A stretch of DNA of 36,201 bases from Hymenochaete sp. R1. Taxonomy: Eukaryota > Basidiomycota > Agaricomycetes > Hymenochaetales > Hymenochaetaceae. The stretch covers positions 1-36,201 of the forward strand of contig JAFREE010000203.1 in assembly GCA_019400425.1 (NCBI GenBank), written 5' to 3'. The notes under the pieces were generated by a model. The model ran no database searches, was not told the origin of the DNA, and worked only from the letters and a program-made list of their open reading frames with translations. This document shows, piece by piece, positions 1 through 10,080 of this stretch; the first letter of the stretch is position 1, and each line of letters opens with the position of its first letter. Both the position numbers and the translations under genes were made by a program.

Positions 1-408
1 ATAATTTTATTTGAGGGAGGGGGAAGCGACGCGATCGCGAAGTCGCGTTTTGTGCACCGGTTTTTTGAGATACTGTAGTAGTGGACTGAAAAATGCAACG
101 ATGATGTCAATGCTGGTGGAAAAAGTCTGGTCGTGTTACTGATGCGATTGTTTTTGGAACGGAAAAAAAGAGAGAATGGATGAAAGGAACCGAGTGGATG
201 AGAACAGGAAGATATGCAGAGAAGGATAAAAGTGAGGAGCAGGAGTGATGATGTTCAACAATAAAGGTTTGCACTATTATCCGAATGTGAGTGTCAGAAA
301 AGCTCCGCACAAGAAAATACCTTCAGCAAGAAAAGTAAACCCTCAAACCACCGGGGATAAACTCGATTTCTCGTTCAACAACAACGCGAGAAGGCCCTAT
401 TTGATGCA
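1..408. other. 3' flank of CDC7, no gene seen
   Basis: I see no convincing coding exon here; the short open frames have no recognisable domain. The region is probably the 3' UTR and downstream flank of the minus-strand kinase gene. A GC-rich imperfect hairpin lies at 29-48 (arms ACGCGA and TCGCGT) and overlaps an octamer, GCGACGCG (26-33), that recurs elsewhere in the window. Confidence 0.5.
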
Positions 409-2823
409 TCAACCAGTTCCATCCACCCCAGCCTCCTCGTCTTGAAACTCCCTCAAATGTGCATGAAACTCGCATGGCCTGTCCCCAATCGGTATCCCTT
501 CACCAGCCTGAATATACTTCACCACCTCCCCTGACCCATCCTCACACGGTATCGTAACACGCTGCTGCTCCGTGACAGGATCTAAGCTATGATACGCCCC
601 ACACCGACCAGAGCCAAACGGATGAGGGAAGAACATGTCATCACCCCATTCAGAGTCCGTTGGGGTTTGGAGAGACGAGGAGGAGGAAAGGGAGCTGAGG
701 GATGTGCGCGAGGGTCCGGCGGTTTCGGAGGTAAGAGGGTGCTCGGCGAGGAAAGGGTGGTAGAGGGCATCGCGGGCAGTGATGCGTTGGATAGATTCAG
801 GGAGGAGCATCTTTTCGATGAGATCAAATGCGAGTTCGAGGTCATTCATGTATTCCTCAGAGACGGCACCAGGTTCATGAGAGTAAGAAGAGGTCGAGCG
901 TGAGTTAGAGGGCCGACCGATAGTAAAAATGTCAGGATTGTTCTTTTCGATGAAATCGCGCCATGTTATGCCATCACGAGTGACGGAGGGAACATTGGTA
1001 GCAAAGGTACGGTCTGTACGACGTTAGACCAACATTGTTCAATGGAGTTGGACTAAAATAGACGCACTATGGAGGGTTGCAGCTGCTTCCATGCGCCGTC
1101 TGCCAAGAATGGACGCGAGTTCCATAAGAGCTTCGATATCGTCATTGGATTGGAAGAGGGGAAACTTTCCGGTGAAAAAGAAGAGAAAAATCATGCCAGT
1201 AGACCATATATCGACGGCTAATGTTCGAAGTCAATGGAGAGTTTTGTGAAAAGGGGATGGTAGAAATTACCGCCAGTTTGTTCGTTGCATTTAAGAAGAA
1301 CTTCAGGTGCACGGAAACCTCGCGTTCCCGCCCTATTAGCTTTTGAATGTGGCCTTCAAATAACTGTTTAGAGGGTTGCGTTTTCCCCGCGACTAAAAGC
1401 GTACCTCATGTCCTTGTCCAGATATCCAACTCGGTCGGAAGGCATAAGGCTTCTATTGCGAGCCTCACGTTGCGCGGACTTGATAAAATTCGTGTCTATA
1501 AGCTTGCTTGACTTTTTCAGACCGTGCAAGTGTTCGTGCGATGCAGGAGTATGAAGACAGTTGCTATGCGTAGAGTCCAGGTCCACGCGCTGCTCCTAAT
1601 ATCAATTACAAGAACACGACTACATTCAAAATCAAACTCACACAAGCTAGACCGAAGTCACAAAGAGTTCCAACGCATTTCCGTGCGTCAAATAAAAAAT
1701 TCGCAGGTTTAACGTCTCGGTGGATAATTCCACGAGAATGGATATCTCGTAATGCCCGTAAAAGACATCGGAAGTATGCCTTGATCCCGGACATGGATAG
1801 TGAGCGATAGAAGTCGCGAAAATCATCGTTTCGGTGGTATGGCATGATAACTACCACTTGGTCACGGTGTCGAAATGCAGTGATGAGCTGCGAGACGTGT
1901 CGGCACCCTCGACAATCCTCCAGTATCGTTATTTCGTTCCGAATGCGTTCAGGATTGCTAGTCACATAGATGCGTTTAATAGCGACGTAGATTTTCGAGC
2001 CCGGTCGTGGATCCGTAGACTGGTAATGGGCAGAGGACGTGGATGGATGTTTTCCCTTCCACGCACCGTTGTGCCATTTCGACCAATACGACGTGTCCTC
2101 GGCTTTGTAGACGGACGAGAAGGTGCCGGTACCGAGTCGATCCACAATCCTGTAGTCTTGTAAGAGTGCAGGCACGGCGTCTTCGAGGTCGCCAATTTCT
2201 TCCTCAATCTCCTCGCGTTCAGCGGGATCCTTGAGGTGAATTGTGTTCTCCTCATCAGTCTCGCAGTTTTCTTCGTCATCGTCACCATCGAATTCATCCA
2301 TGACGTCGTCAAAATCATCATCCATATCTGAGTATGAAGGTTCCAGCTCTACGATCTCTTGTTGGAATTGAGTCGCCACTTCTTCTGGCACGATGACCTC
2401 GGCAGGCTGAGGCTGAGGTTCATGTTCGACTTGCTCCTCCTTCACCTCTCGCTCGTGTACCGCAGTAACCCCTCGTTCGATAATTTCTAGCTCGTCTTCG
2501 CTATCGCTTTCAACAACTCTTTTGAACCTAGTCTCCGTCAACTGTGCTACTGGAGCGACCGAATGTCTCATAGGCGGTACAGGTGTTATGTCAGGAAAGA
2601 GCGTCTTGATGTGATGTTGGTAATCCTGAACATCTTCCGCAGCAGTCCAGACATTCAGCGGGTCGTCCGAAGAAGGTTCTACTACGCCTTTCCCATCGAC
2701 AGTGGCGTGTATTTGGGCGCGGTGGACTTGGTATCTTTCATGCGCTCGGTGGGTCTGCGGGTCAGATGTGGGGATCTCGAGCGGGTTGGAAGAGTGGTGG
2801 GAGAAGATGGCGGAGGCTGCCAT
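409..2823 (-). CDS. CDC7: Cdc7-type protein kinase (DDK catalytic subunit)
   Basis: Ser/Thr kinase of the Cdc7/Hsk1 family, which with Dbf4 phosphorylates the MCM helicase to fire replication origins. Five exons: 2823-1642, 1595-1405, 1332-1271, 1217-1068 and 1013-409, giving 729 aa with phases consistent throughout. The first ~230 residues are acidic and disordered. The kinase domain follows: glycine loop (GTGTFSSVY), Lys in YVAIKRI, catalytic loop HRDVKPANFL, DFG, the APE region in AGTRGFRAPEV, then VDIWSTGMIF. A basic insert between DFG and APE (exon 2) is the kinase insert characteristic of Cdc7. The C-terminal tail after HPFLAEH is Ser-rich. The start is the first ATG of the open frame; the frame runs further upstream but without an ATG. 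RRP7 is divergent, 247 bp away. Family assignment rests on domain layout and the insert. Confidence 0.9.
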
Positions 2824-3070
2824 CTTGCCGTCTTCGCGTTTTCCTTTGTTCCCAAGATGCAAGAAGAGCGAGAAAATAAGTCAGTGCGCCGAGGAGGGTG
2901 GCCTCAAGGTTGAGTCGAGAGCGTCCGAGTCGAACGCGGTTCAAGTCGCGCGCGCATGCCAAACCTCAACACGTCGTCCAAATATAGAAAGCAACTGTCG
3001 ATCATTGCCGATCATTCTCATTCCATTTTTTGGTCGAAGACTGGCTGGGCTCCTTAGTCTAGCTATTACT
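2824..3070. promoter_or_regulatory. Divergent promoter of CDC7 and RRP7
   Basis: This 247-bp gap between two outward-facing start codons must hold both promoters. No clear TATA box is seen; the interval is GC-rich, as is common for housekeeping fungal promoters. This is inferred from layout only. Confidence 0.5.
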
Positions 3071-4124
3071 ATGAAGCCTCTTCCTCCAACGCTCGCTGGG
3101 TTCACCGTATTCCCAACTATCTATTCGGATGAGGCGACCCATGTGCTATACGGGAAATCTCATAGCTCGTCGAAGAGCAACGCATTAAAACCGGTCGTGG
3201 ACGTACTGCCGAAAGACAGGACACTCTTCCTCGTGAATGTTCCCCCAGATGCAACAGAACGAGAATTAGCATTATTTTTCAAGCCTTATGGACATATTGA
3301 AAGGGTCATATTTGACCAGCGTACGGCCGAGGAAGAAGCGCTTAGATCATTGAATGCAGATGCTTCGGAAAGTGAAGATGAAGATGGTGAGGACGACGAA
3401 GATATGGATGGTGAGGAACAGGGAGAAGGATCCGAAAAGAAGAAAACGCGAAGGAAAAGAAAGGAGGAGAGCAAAAGACCAGATATCCAGTATATTTCTT
3501 CGCCTCCAATACGGCCTCTGCGAAAGTCTGGACGAACGGCCTTCCTCATCTTCCTTGATGCCTCTTCCCTCTCTCTCGCTCTCGAAGCACCCCAACGTCC
3601 CCGTCCTTGGCCAAAATCCGAAGAGCCTCGCGGACTCGCTCATTACAGACTTGACCATTCTGCGACCCGACCTCCTTTGGACGCCGTCCGAGCATATGCC
3701 GAGAGCGTCATCGCCGCTTTCGATTACGACGAGGCACAAAAGAAGCGTGAATCGCAGTATCGGAAGGGCGAGGCTATTGTGGATGAAGACGGGTTCACTC
3801 TTGTCACTCGAGGTGGCGCGTATGGGCAGACCGTTGGAGGTGGCGTCGGAGTTGCGACAAAGAAATTCCAAGCAACGGGCGAAGCTTCGGAGACCGCAAA
3901 GGCAAGAAAGAAGAAGAAGAGGGCAATCGAGGCAAAGGAAGGGTTTTACGGATTTCAGCGGCACGAAAAGAAACGTCAAGGTGAGCTACGGAGTAATCCT
4001 GCTTTGCTCCACGCACTGAACTACATTTTCAACCCCAGACCTCATCAATCTCAAGAGAAAATTCGAAGATGACAAAGAGAAAGTAGAAAATTTGAAAAGA
4101 TCAAAGCGTTACAAGCCATATTGA
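3071..4124 (+). CDS. RRP7: Ribosomal RNA-processing protein 7 (Rrp7)
   Basis: Rrp7 is a nucleolar factor for 18S rRNA maturation and, in yeast, belongs to the CURI/UTP-C complexes. Two exons, 3071-3980 and 4039-4124 (GTGAGC donor, CCCCAG acceptor), give 331 aa. The N-terminus carries the Rrp7-type RRM-like fold (TLFLVNVPPDATERELALFF, residues ~57-76). It is interrupted by an acidic then basic low-complexity insert (ESEDEDGEDDEDMDG, KKKTRRKRKEE). The C-terminal Rrp7 domain is clear: DEDGFTLVTRGG, FYGFQRHEKKRQ, then INLKRKFEDDK and a final KRYKPY; the family ends in a very similar basic-aromatic tail. The open frame extends 5' of 3071, but that part is antisense to the CDC7 promoter and lacks family similarity, so the ATG at 3071 (MKPLPPTL) was chosen. 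Confidence 0.92.
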
Positions 4125-4200
4125 AAGGTGTGTGAGATACAGTTAGCATACATCCAAAACAATATCCAGTGGTCCATTCGTTTATCTAATCCTCTCCAGA

Positions 4201-4942
4201 TTACGCCTCGTACCCAGGTGGCAATTCACCAGGCTCAGGAGCAGACGGGTAAGAGCTTCTCGAGCTTGACGCAAATGCCGGATCCGGCGTACGGCTCTGG
4301 CTTGGAGAATCATACAGTGCTGGTCCCCATCAACTCATCAGTATCCGCCAGTCCATAATCCGAAGTCAAAGAGGCGACTCACGCAGCGTGTCATCTTCCA
4401 TCTGTTTCTGTTTCTTCATATAAATATACCGTTCGCGTGTTTTCTCGAACACGCCGACGAATTGGAAGAGTGCCTTATCGCGCAATCGCACCTCGGCCTT
4501 CGTTCCCGGCGTCAACCCACCGTCCGGCGTAGGCCGTATCTCGAACTCGAGGCAATTCGACCCGAACACGGGCTGGTGGAAGGCGGTGGTGAGAACCGCG
4601 GAAAGTGGGACGGAGAGGGAATCGAAAGATGGGTCGGGCCTTGGAACGAAGATAAACTGAGCGATGATGATTTAGTCAGATATACGTGTAGCTTTCGAAT
4701 GGTCCACTGAATAGATGCGTATTGCTCGAAAGACATACTCGCTGATCGGTGAGATGTATGCTACCTATGCCCTTCAACCTCTTGGACCCTCCTGATCCTC
4801 CAGCGCTTGCGCCAGGTCTTGGTGGTGCATCTGGCACGGTTAGGATGACCTCAGCGCCCTCGTCGACAGTCATGATCGTTGTCTCATAGTCAAGGGGAAC
4901 TGGTCTCCGATCTTGAGAGAGCATTGTCCAATTGAGAGCCAT
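4201..4942 (-). CDS. WBP2/GRAM-like protein with C-terminal PPxY motif (UPF0664-like)
   Basis: A small protein of the WW-domain-binding-protein-2 family (GRAM/PH-like fold), which in fungi are stress-associated proteins of poorly known function. Three exons, 4942-4739, 4656-4383 and 4319-4201, give 198 aa in consistent phase. Family signatures are the MALNW start, IHLTDQR followed by FIFVPRP (the 'L(T/S)..R(V/I)IFV' core), HQPVFGSNCLEFEI and FQFVGVFEKTRE. The third exon is Pro/Ser-rich and ends PPGYEA, so a PPxY WW-ligand sits at residues 193-196, two residues from the C-terminus. That motif supports a role as adaptor for a WW-domain protein such as an Rsp5/Nedd4 ligase; this is inference. 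It is convergent with RRP7 (76 bp between stops). Confidence 0.85.
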
Positions 4943-5191
4943 AATGGTCTGTGGGGGTGGTGTAGAAGACGGTAGGATGAATGATGTTTTATGTATGCGT
5001 TCAAGTCCAAGGGTGTTCTGGAGGGCGACTGCGGCTCAGCTCAGCTCAGCTCAGCGGCCAGCGTCGATCACTACGCGGAATGAGGCGGACCGGGATCCAA
5101 TTCGATGGCCAGCTTTCTAAGCTTACCGCGACCGTCATCTCTTCTCATTCTCGAGGGTTTTTCCCCGTACGCTTGCTCATAGACTTAGCTT
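4943..5191. promoter_or_regulatory. Divergent promoter of the WBP2-like and DUF1992 genes
   Basis: This 249-bp interval separates two outward-facing ATGs. It contains a short pentanucleotide tandem repeat of unit GCTCA, four full copies at 5034-5053. No TATA box is obvious. Confidence 0.45.
5034..5055. repeat. (GCTCA)4 microsatellite
   Basis: Four perfect copies of GCTCA plus two further bases, lying inside a divergent promoter. Length variation here could alter spacing between promoter elements; that is inference. Confidence 0.9.
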
Positions 5192-6850
5192 ATGCTGGCA
5201 AACCCTCCCTTCTCATCAGTATATTGGCTTAGATGTCCTCGACACAATATTTTGAATGCATCGCCGAGACGCCCGGTAGCTGCGCTGCATAGCTTGCAGC
5301 CCGGACGCAAGAACGATCAAGACGCACGCAGTGATACGAAATCAGAGCGTCCGAAGACCGGCAGCTCCAAACTATTCGAAGATGCTGCCTGGGAGGAAGC
5401 TGAGTCTGCACAAGAGCCAACGAAGACTACCGCGCATATGGCCCAGTTGAATGCTTTGCAGGGCTCAGGAGAGAACTGGACAGGTGAAGAGAACATACAA
5501 GATGCAGTGCTACGTATGCTAGTGGACAAGTACAAACCTCTTCGAGGACCTGTGATCAGAAGCGCAGACGAAAAGCTCTCGACTACGCCGCCTTCTGTGA
5601 CTCCGTCAAATCGTTCTTCCTTTGCGCTGGCTAACACGTCGACATCATATACCTACCAGGAAACTCAATATAAAGCGGATTGGCAAATGCGCGCCTCAGA
5701 GCCACTTCTCCCCTCCATCGAAGGCCATAGGCCTTGGCACACTACGTATGTCGCCCCAACAAGCTCGCGTATTCGGACTGGTGCCTTTTCCCGTCCTCAA
5801 CCGAACTCGAAGCGGTCCACGGATGGGTCAGAGAAAGCGAAGGCAGATGCTGCTGCGAAACGGCGCGGGGAAAATGCCATAAGGTTGGGGAATGCGAGGG
5901 AGTCCACTTTGGACTACCGTCTAGGGATTCGGAGAACCGAAGGGAGTGGTCGGATCGGGACAGGGAACGGGGAAGAGGAGGAAGAGAGAAAGCCAGCAAT
6001 CATGCCTATGGGTGGACGAGGCTGGTCAAGTTTGGTCGAGGAAAAGATTGAGGTGAGTGAATTATATACAAATTTTTAAATCCATGTCAAATGATATTTT
6101 GTTTGTTCAATAGCGTGCGCGAATGCAGGGCCAATTCAAGACTTTGAAAGGGAGGGGAAAGCCACTTGAACGTGTCGTGGAGGAACGAAACCCTTTCATA
6201 GACAGGGAGGAGTTTCTCATGAATCGCATCGTCCAGCGAAACCAAGCTGCCCCGCCTTGGGTTGAGCTACAAGGCGGTAAGTTGCACAACCTGTTATGGT
6301 CCTTTTTGGCTTTTCTTTTCTTTTCTTCTGCTAATTCACTCCGCTCCCAGAACTCGAAGCTACCGTAAACTCGTTCCGCTCCACCCTTCTTACTTCCTGG
6401 ACCCGACGCGCCATTCGTAATCTAACCTCCTCACCCTCCTTTTCTCCAACCAACCCCGAATCACGCCTCCACAACCTCACTCTCGACGATGTCCGTACCT
6501 TCCGCGACTCGGAATGGGAGAAACGCGAAGAGGCATATCATATAGCTGCAATCAACGAAGTGAACGAGGTTGTGAGGAGATATAATGGTGTTGCGCCATA
6601 CGCGGTGAGGAGAGTGTACTATTCTCGGGAAAGTGAATTGGAGAAGGTGTATAGGGACGGTGCCGAGGGTATCTTCGAAGGAATCAAGGAGAGACTGCGG
6701 GATGACCAGAATGGCTTCCTGAGATCGACGGATCTAGACAATAGAATATCTCAGAGTTTGAGAGGGTCTGATAATTTAGGACAGATCGGGGGTTTCTGGG
6801 GAACAATCAAGAGCTGGATCTCTGATTTTCGGGAGAGGCGAACTGCATGA
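5192..6850 (+). CDS. DnaJ homologue subfamily C member 28-type protein (DUF1992), probably mitochondrial
   Basis: Three exons, 5192-6052, 6114-6276 and 6351-6850, give 507 aa with consistent phase. The DUF1992 (DNAJC28 conserved) domain spans the exon 1/2 junction at residues ~280-345. Its signature is visible: SSLVEEKIERARMQGQF, then LKGRGKPL, RNPFIDREEFLMNRI and NQAAPPWVELQ. The N-terminal ~25 residues are basic and hydrophobic with few acidic residues, compatible with a mitochondrial presequence. The C-terminal third includes LTLDDVRTFRDSEWEKREEAYH and ends in a Trp-rich stretch (GGFWGTIKSWISDF). No J domain (HPD motif) is present, so despite the family name it is not expected to stimulate Hsp70. 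The molecular function is not established. Confidence 0.85.
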
Positions 6851-7230
6851 AGAGTTCGAAATTACTGTATGGTCGATGTACACCAAGTATGTGTGTAGAA
6901 TGATGTCTTATGCGCTAATTATTGACCGACGCCATGTATAACTGCAGCATCCGCGTCTTTGAATCTCCCGCACCGCAATTCTCGTATGCTCGACTTTATT
7001 ATTAGCATATATTGGCAATATTCGTATTACAGGATTTTTTCTCGCTTGAAGGGGGATATGCGTGAGGTAGCGTCTCGTTCTCTCTCTTTTCACTTGTCAT
7101 CAAAACATACTGACGAAAGAAAGGGTTTCAGCCCAGCCGAGAGCATTCGCTTCCTTGATCAATTTTCTCTACCCCTCCCTTTCTGTTTTGATTCGCACTC
7201 GATGATGAATTTCCTTAATCACGACATCAT
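6851..7230. other. Intergenic, no gene seen
   Basis: This is the 3' flank of the DUF1992 gene, leading into a decayed RlpA-like copy. I could not find the first two exons of that copy here. The interval is AT-rich and I see nothing else. Confidence 0.4.
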
Positions 7231-7559
7231 GTCGTAGCCCTCAGTAACACCGTACGTGCGTTTCAAAGTTATATGTATCCCTCAGACAAATTTCTCATAC
7301 CCGTTCCACGATAAGATTTCGACTCAGAGCTTTGTGACAAGCAGGTCAGCATCACAGACGATTTAAGGCCAGTAACTGGGAAAATCCTCAAAAAATCAAG
7401 TGCTCAAGCACCGTTATGACTTGGCGCATGTACCAATTATCTCTTTAGTGCCATGGCTGTCCTCATGGAGGTCTGTTTCTTTCCTCTAGCTTATTCCAAA
7501 ACTTTGCCAACTTGGACACCGCAAGGATCACTGGGAACTACGTCCAATTGTTTGAATAG
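7231..7559 (+). pseudogene. Decayed RlpA-like (double-psi beta-barrel) gene, copy 1 (exons 3-5)
   Basis: Three exons of the gene family at 9140 and 10787 are recognisable in order. Exon 3 (7231-7251, VVALSNT, followed by a GTACGT donor) matches VVALNAA and VVSLNNA. Exon 4 (about 7312-7385) reads DFDSELCDKQVSIT then VTGKIL, against EFNIGLCGRKISIT and ATGTIV. Exon 5 (7449-7559, after acceptor CTTTAG) reads CHGCPHGGLFLSSSLFQNF, then ANLDTARITGNY, and ends at TAG. The expected acceptors of exons 3 and 4 no longer have AG, and the exon 4 donor is lost. The exon encoding the signal peptide was not found, so I call it a pseudogene. Confidence 0.75.
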
Positions 7560-7860
7560 CGATTTTTGCAGCTTGGAAAAGCATCAACTGAATATCGATT
7601 TCTACTCCGTTGCGCCTACGTTACATTAGGTTTTGACCCATTGCCGGTGTTATGGAATGAAACGTTCGTGTTTACTTGTTTATGTCTGCAAATTTCTTCG
7701 ATCTTTGAGTACTAAATCTTACTCGCTTTTTATGGAATGGGCAATAGGCCTATACTGGCTGACAATGATAATATACTTCACAAAAGAAAATTAACTTCAC
7801 TCGTCAGTCGAAGTTAAAGAGAGACTTGCTGATATGGCGTGGGAAAGGCCATTAGTCTGA
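7560..7860. other. Spacer between decayed RlpA-like copies
   Basis: No coding potential seen. Its distal end (7836-7851, GCGTGGGAAAGGCCA) closely matches sequence at 10046-10061 next to another copy of the palindrome. The duplicated unit therefore extends beyond the palindrome itself. Confidence 0.4.
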
Positions 7861-7874
7861 CGCGTCGCGACGCG
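7861..7874. repeat. Palindrome CGCGTCGCGACGCG, copy 1
   Basis: Perfect 14-bp inverted repeat followed by TCTCGCTTA. It contains an NruI core (TCGCGA) and, with the next bases, GACGCGTC, which holds the ACGCGT (MluI/MCB-type) hexamer. It lies 302 bp downstream of the stop of the decayed copy ending at 7559. Confidence 0.95.
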
Positions 7875-8040
7875 TCTCGCTTAATCTTTGCACTTCTTTC
7901 ACCGACCTTCACCTTGTTGTTCTTCGACCCTTTACAAAACTGCATTTGGCCCTCCGAGTGAGCCAGGGATTCCCTGAATAATAGATTAATCATTCACTTG
8001 CTTGTTTGCCCCTAACGTACGTAGACGTTCAACCGGTTTA
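7875..8040. other. 5' flank of decayed RlpA-like copy 2
   Basis: No intact exon. At ~8003-8020 the sequence GTTTGCCCCTAACGTACG may be a worn exon 3 (parent GTTGTCGCCCTCAACG), but this is weak. Confidence 0.3.
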
Positions 8041-8272
8041 ATGAAGGGAATGTGTGTACTCGTAGGAGTCATCAGCCACGGGATGGGGACCCGCCTGGAA
8101 CAACCATTGATAACGTACGTGATCAATTTTTGGATATATCCCTACCTTTTGACCGTTTAGGCGTGTAAAATATCCCAAGGGCAACCTTGTCCTTTCTTCA
8201 AGCCTATTGCAGAACTTCGCCGGTATGGATGATCCACAATTACGAGTTAGAGGAAGCTGGTTCTTCATTTGA
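8041..8272 (+). pseudogene. Decayed RlpA-like gene, copy 2 (exon 4-5 remnants)
   Basis: The sequence at 8095-8114 (CTGGAACAACCATTGATAAC, followed by GTACGT) matches the end of exon 4 of the intact genes (ACTGGAACCATCGTTGACAAC, GTATGT). An acceptor ends at 8160. The exon 5 remnant that follows (8161-8272) keeps an aligned AACTTCGCCGG stretch and ends with GGAAGCTGGTTCTTCATTTGA, against GGAAGCTGGTCTTTCATTTGA in the gene at 10787. It is four bases longer than the parent exon and its frame is broken. No signal peptide or upstream exons are visible. Confidence 0.65.
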
Positions 8273-8440
8273 CTTTCTAGTAACGAGAGCTATGAAACAA
8301 ATGGTCAATAATGGTTGTTTTCTCACTTTGTCACATAGGAGACTACTGGAATAGTGTCTCTTTGCTTGAACAAGTTGAACAATATACCGACGTTTCCCGT
8401 GACTGACTTCTAAAACTTAACGTGATGTTCTGATATCATA
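8273..8440. other. Spacer, no feature seen
   Basis: No recognisable exon or element. It ends with a pyrimidine-poor but possible acceptor (ATCATAG) before the orphan open stretch that follows. Confidence 0.3.
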
Positions 8441-8611
8441 GGTGATCCTGTGTCATGCTATGCTGGCTCAGGCCACAATCAGACAAAAGCTAGCAGAGGT
8501 AGTTGCTACGTCTACACCAATATACCAATACATGGCGCTCATGATATGGTACCATACCATCAATCGATCGCTATTGGCGTTGGTGGTACAGAAAGCTCGT
8601 GGGAAGAAAAA
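8441..8611 (+). other. Orphan open stretch resembling a secreted-protein exon
   Basis: Preceded by ATCATAG (possible acceptor) and followed by GTACGC (possible donor), this segment reads GDPVSCYAGSGHNQTKASRG, then SCYVYTNIPIHGAHDMVPYH, then QSIAIGVGGTESSWEEK. The composition (Cys, Gly, Tyr, Trp, an N-x-T site) looks like folded extracellular protein, not random sequence. There is no ATG-initiated signal peptide upstream and no continuation I can join. I do not recognise the family. It may be a relic of another secreted gene caught in the array. Confidence 0.3.
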
Positions 8612-8630
8612 GTACGCGCATTCCATGCAT

Positions 8631-8644
8631 CGCGTCGCGACGCG
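8631..8644. repeat. Palindrome CGCGTCGCGACGCG, copy 2
   Basis: Identical to the element at 7861, with the same downstream TCTCGCTTA and a further partly shared CTTTGC.CTTCT. It lies 359 bp after the end of decayed copy 2 and about 510 bp before the ATG at 9140. Confidence 0.95.
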
Positions 8645-9026
8645 TCTCGCTTAGCTTTGCTCTTCTCACTCCAACCGCAACTAATGATCCCGTTCATAAA
8701 CTCTACTCCACAACACAGTGCTCTGATTATGTGCGCGTCTCGCGCATGCTACTGTGGACGTAGACTCAACAAACCTACCTTTGAAGACTATAGAGCCCAT
8801 TCAAGGTCGAGCTCACCGAATCGGAACGAAATGACGTGATACCCGGCGCCTTCAGTGATGGAACTCATAACGCTCGAGGATGCCAGTGCCTCTCCATAGC
8901 AGCAAATGAAACGCGCTGGCGAGAAGATGTAGCACTTGTGTCAAGGTGCTATGTGAACCTGTGTTCAAGGCGGTTTCGTCGCAAGTGAATCTTCGAATAT
9001 TGAAAATTTGCCTGACAGCTTGGCTG
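8645..9026. promoter_or_regulatory. Upstream region of RlpA-like gene A
   Basis: This 5' flank lies between the palindrome and the TATA box. No coding exon is supported; the open frame running through 8450-8839 has no domain in this part. Confidence 0.4.
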
Positions 9027-9034
9027 TATAAAAG
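9027..9034 (+). promoter_or_regulatory. TATA box of RlpA-like gene A
   Basis: TATAAAAG lies 113 bp before the ATG at 9140. The paralogue has GATAAAAG 106 bp before its ATG, so element and spacing are conserved between the copies. Confidence 0.65.
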
Positions 9035-9139
9035 ATAAGGTAATTTTTGGGGAAGGAACAACATACAGTGCATTAGCATATTCTCTTATATCAACTCACC
9101 CACTATCTTCTCCCTTTTCAGCCCTAAAGCTACGCATCA

Positions 9140-9744
9140 ATGACTAAATTCTTTATGACTCTTGCGCTCACGTTGGCGTATATCGCGACTGGTACAGCAG
9201 CAGTCGCCGTCAAACGGGATGACAACATTCAGATCACATTCTTCAATCCGGGCATGTAAGTGCTTTTCTCTCTCACACTTGAACTGTGCATTCATGTTTA
9301 ATTTCCTCATACAGTGGTGCTTGCGGCCAAACGAATTCGGATTCTGACGCTGTTAGTGCTCGCTTTCTTAGAATATATCGTACACTCTAGCTAATCTGTT
9401 TTTAAAATTAGGTTGTCGCCCTCAACGCTGCTGTACGCCTTACGTGCCAACTCCATTTTTTGACCGTACGGAAATTTATCGTTTGCAGGAATATGGCACC
9501 GCGGCTGTTTCGAGTCTCTGCGGAAAACAAATCAGTATCACAGCGAACGGAAAGACGGCAACAGGAACAATCGTCGATAAAGTAAGTGGTGAACATCTTC
9601 TTATCTCCGTTACTTGACTATATCCTCTTTCTTAAGTGCGTGGCGTGTCCTGCTGGAGGCCTCGACCTTTCACCCAGTCTCTTTCAGAATTTTGCCAGCC
9701 TTGACACGGCGAAACTCACCGGCAGCTTTACTTTCCTTGATTAA
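9140..9744 (+). CDS. Small secreted RlpA-like double-psi beta-barrel protein A
   Basis: Five exons, 9140-9255, 9315-9351, 9412-9432, 9489-9581 and 9637-9744, give 124 aa. Exon 3 is only 21 nt. The N-terminus is a signal peptide (MTKFFMTLALTLAYIATGTA) followed by a dibasic KR at residues 25-26, a likely Kex2 site that would leave a mature protein starting DDNIQITF. The rest is the RlpA/barwin-like fold seen in expansin-related fungal proteins: GACG, DAVVALN, the CGK-I pair, NGKTATGTIVDKC, CPAGGLDLSPSLF and LTGSF. The TIVDKC Asp and LDLS are the family's core residues. Such proteins bind or loosen wall polysaccharides or act as secreted effectors; which applies here cannot be told. There is no extra carbohydrate-binding domain. 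The last residues (TFLD) depart from the usual W-x-FI ending. Confidence 0.88.
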
Positions 9745-10080
9745 ATATAGATCACGAGCCAATCGATTTCACGGGCTGGCAACCAGTCTAGTCTAATTAA
9801 TGATGTACTTCTCACCAAGCCGGAATATTGTACTGTACTGTAATAGTCTCGAAGGATAAGCGTACCTTCTGAAACGGGTTGGAAGACCATCTAAACTATT
9901 CTCCGAAAAAAATGCTTAATTCTTTTGCGAAACTCACAACAGACTCTATTGGTAAAGCTTGAATGGGTCTCTGCCAATGTTAATAACGTAATATTAAGTG
10001 CATTTGTTTCCTTTCGTTGATTGAACTCGAGGGAGAAGTTTAGCGTGGGAATAGGCCACTTTAGATGATATGATGCATAA
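9745..10080. other. 3' flank of RlpA-like gene A
   Basis: No gene seen. It ends with GCGTGGGAATAGGCCA (10046-10061), shared with the flank of the palindrome at 7861. Confidence 0.4.

Noticed and set aside
3347..3979. Long minus-strand open frame opposite RRP7
   Set aside because: It is the antisense shadow of the RRP7 exon, with no domain and low-complexity Leu/Ser/Phe composition.
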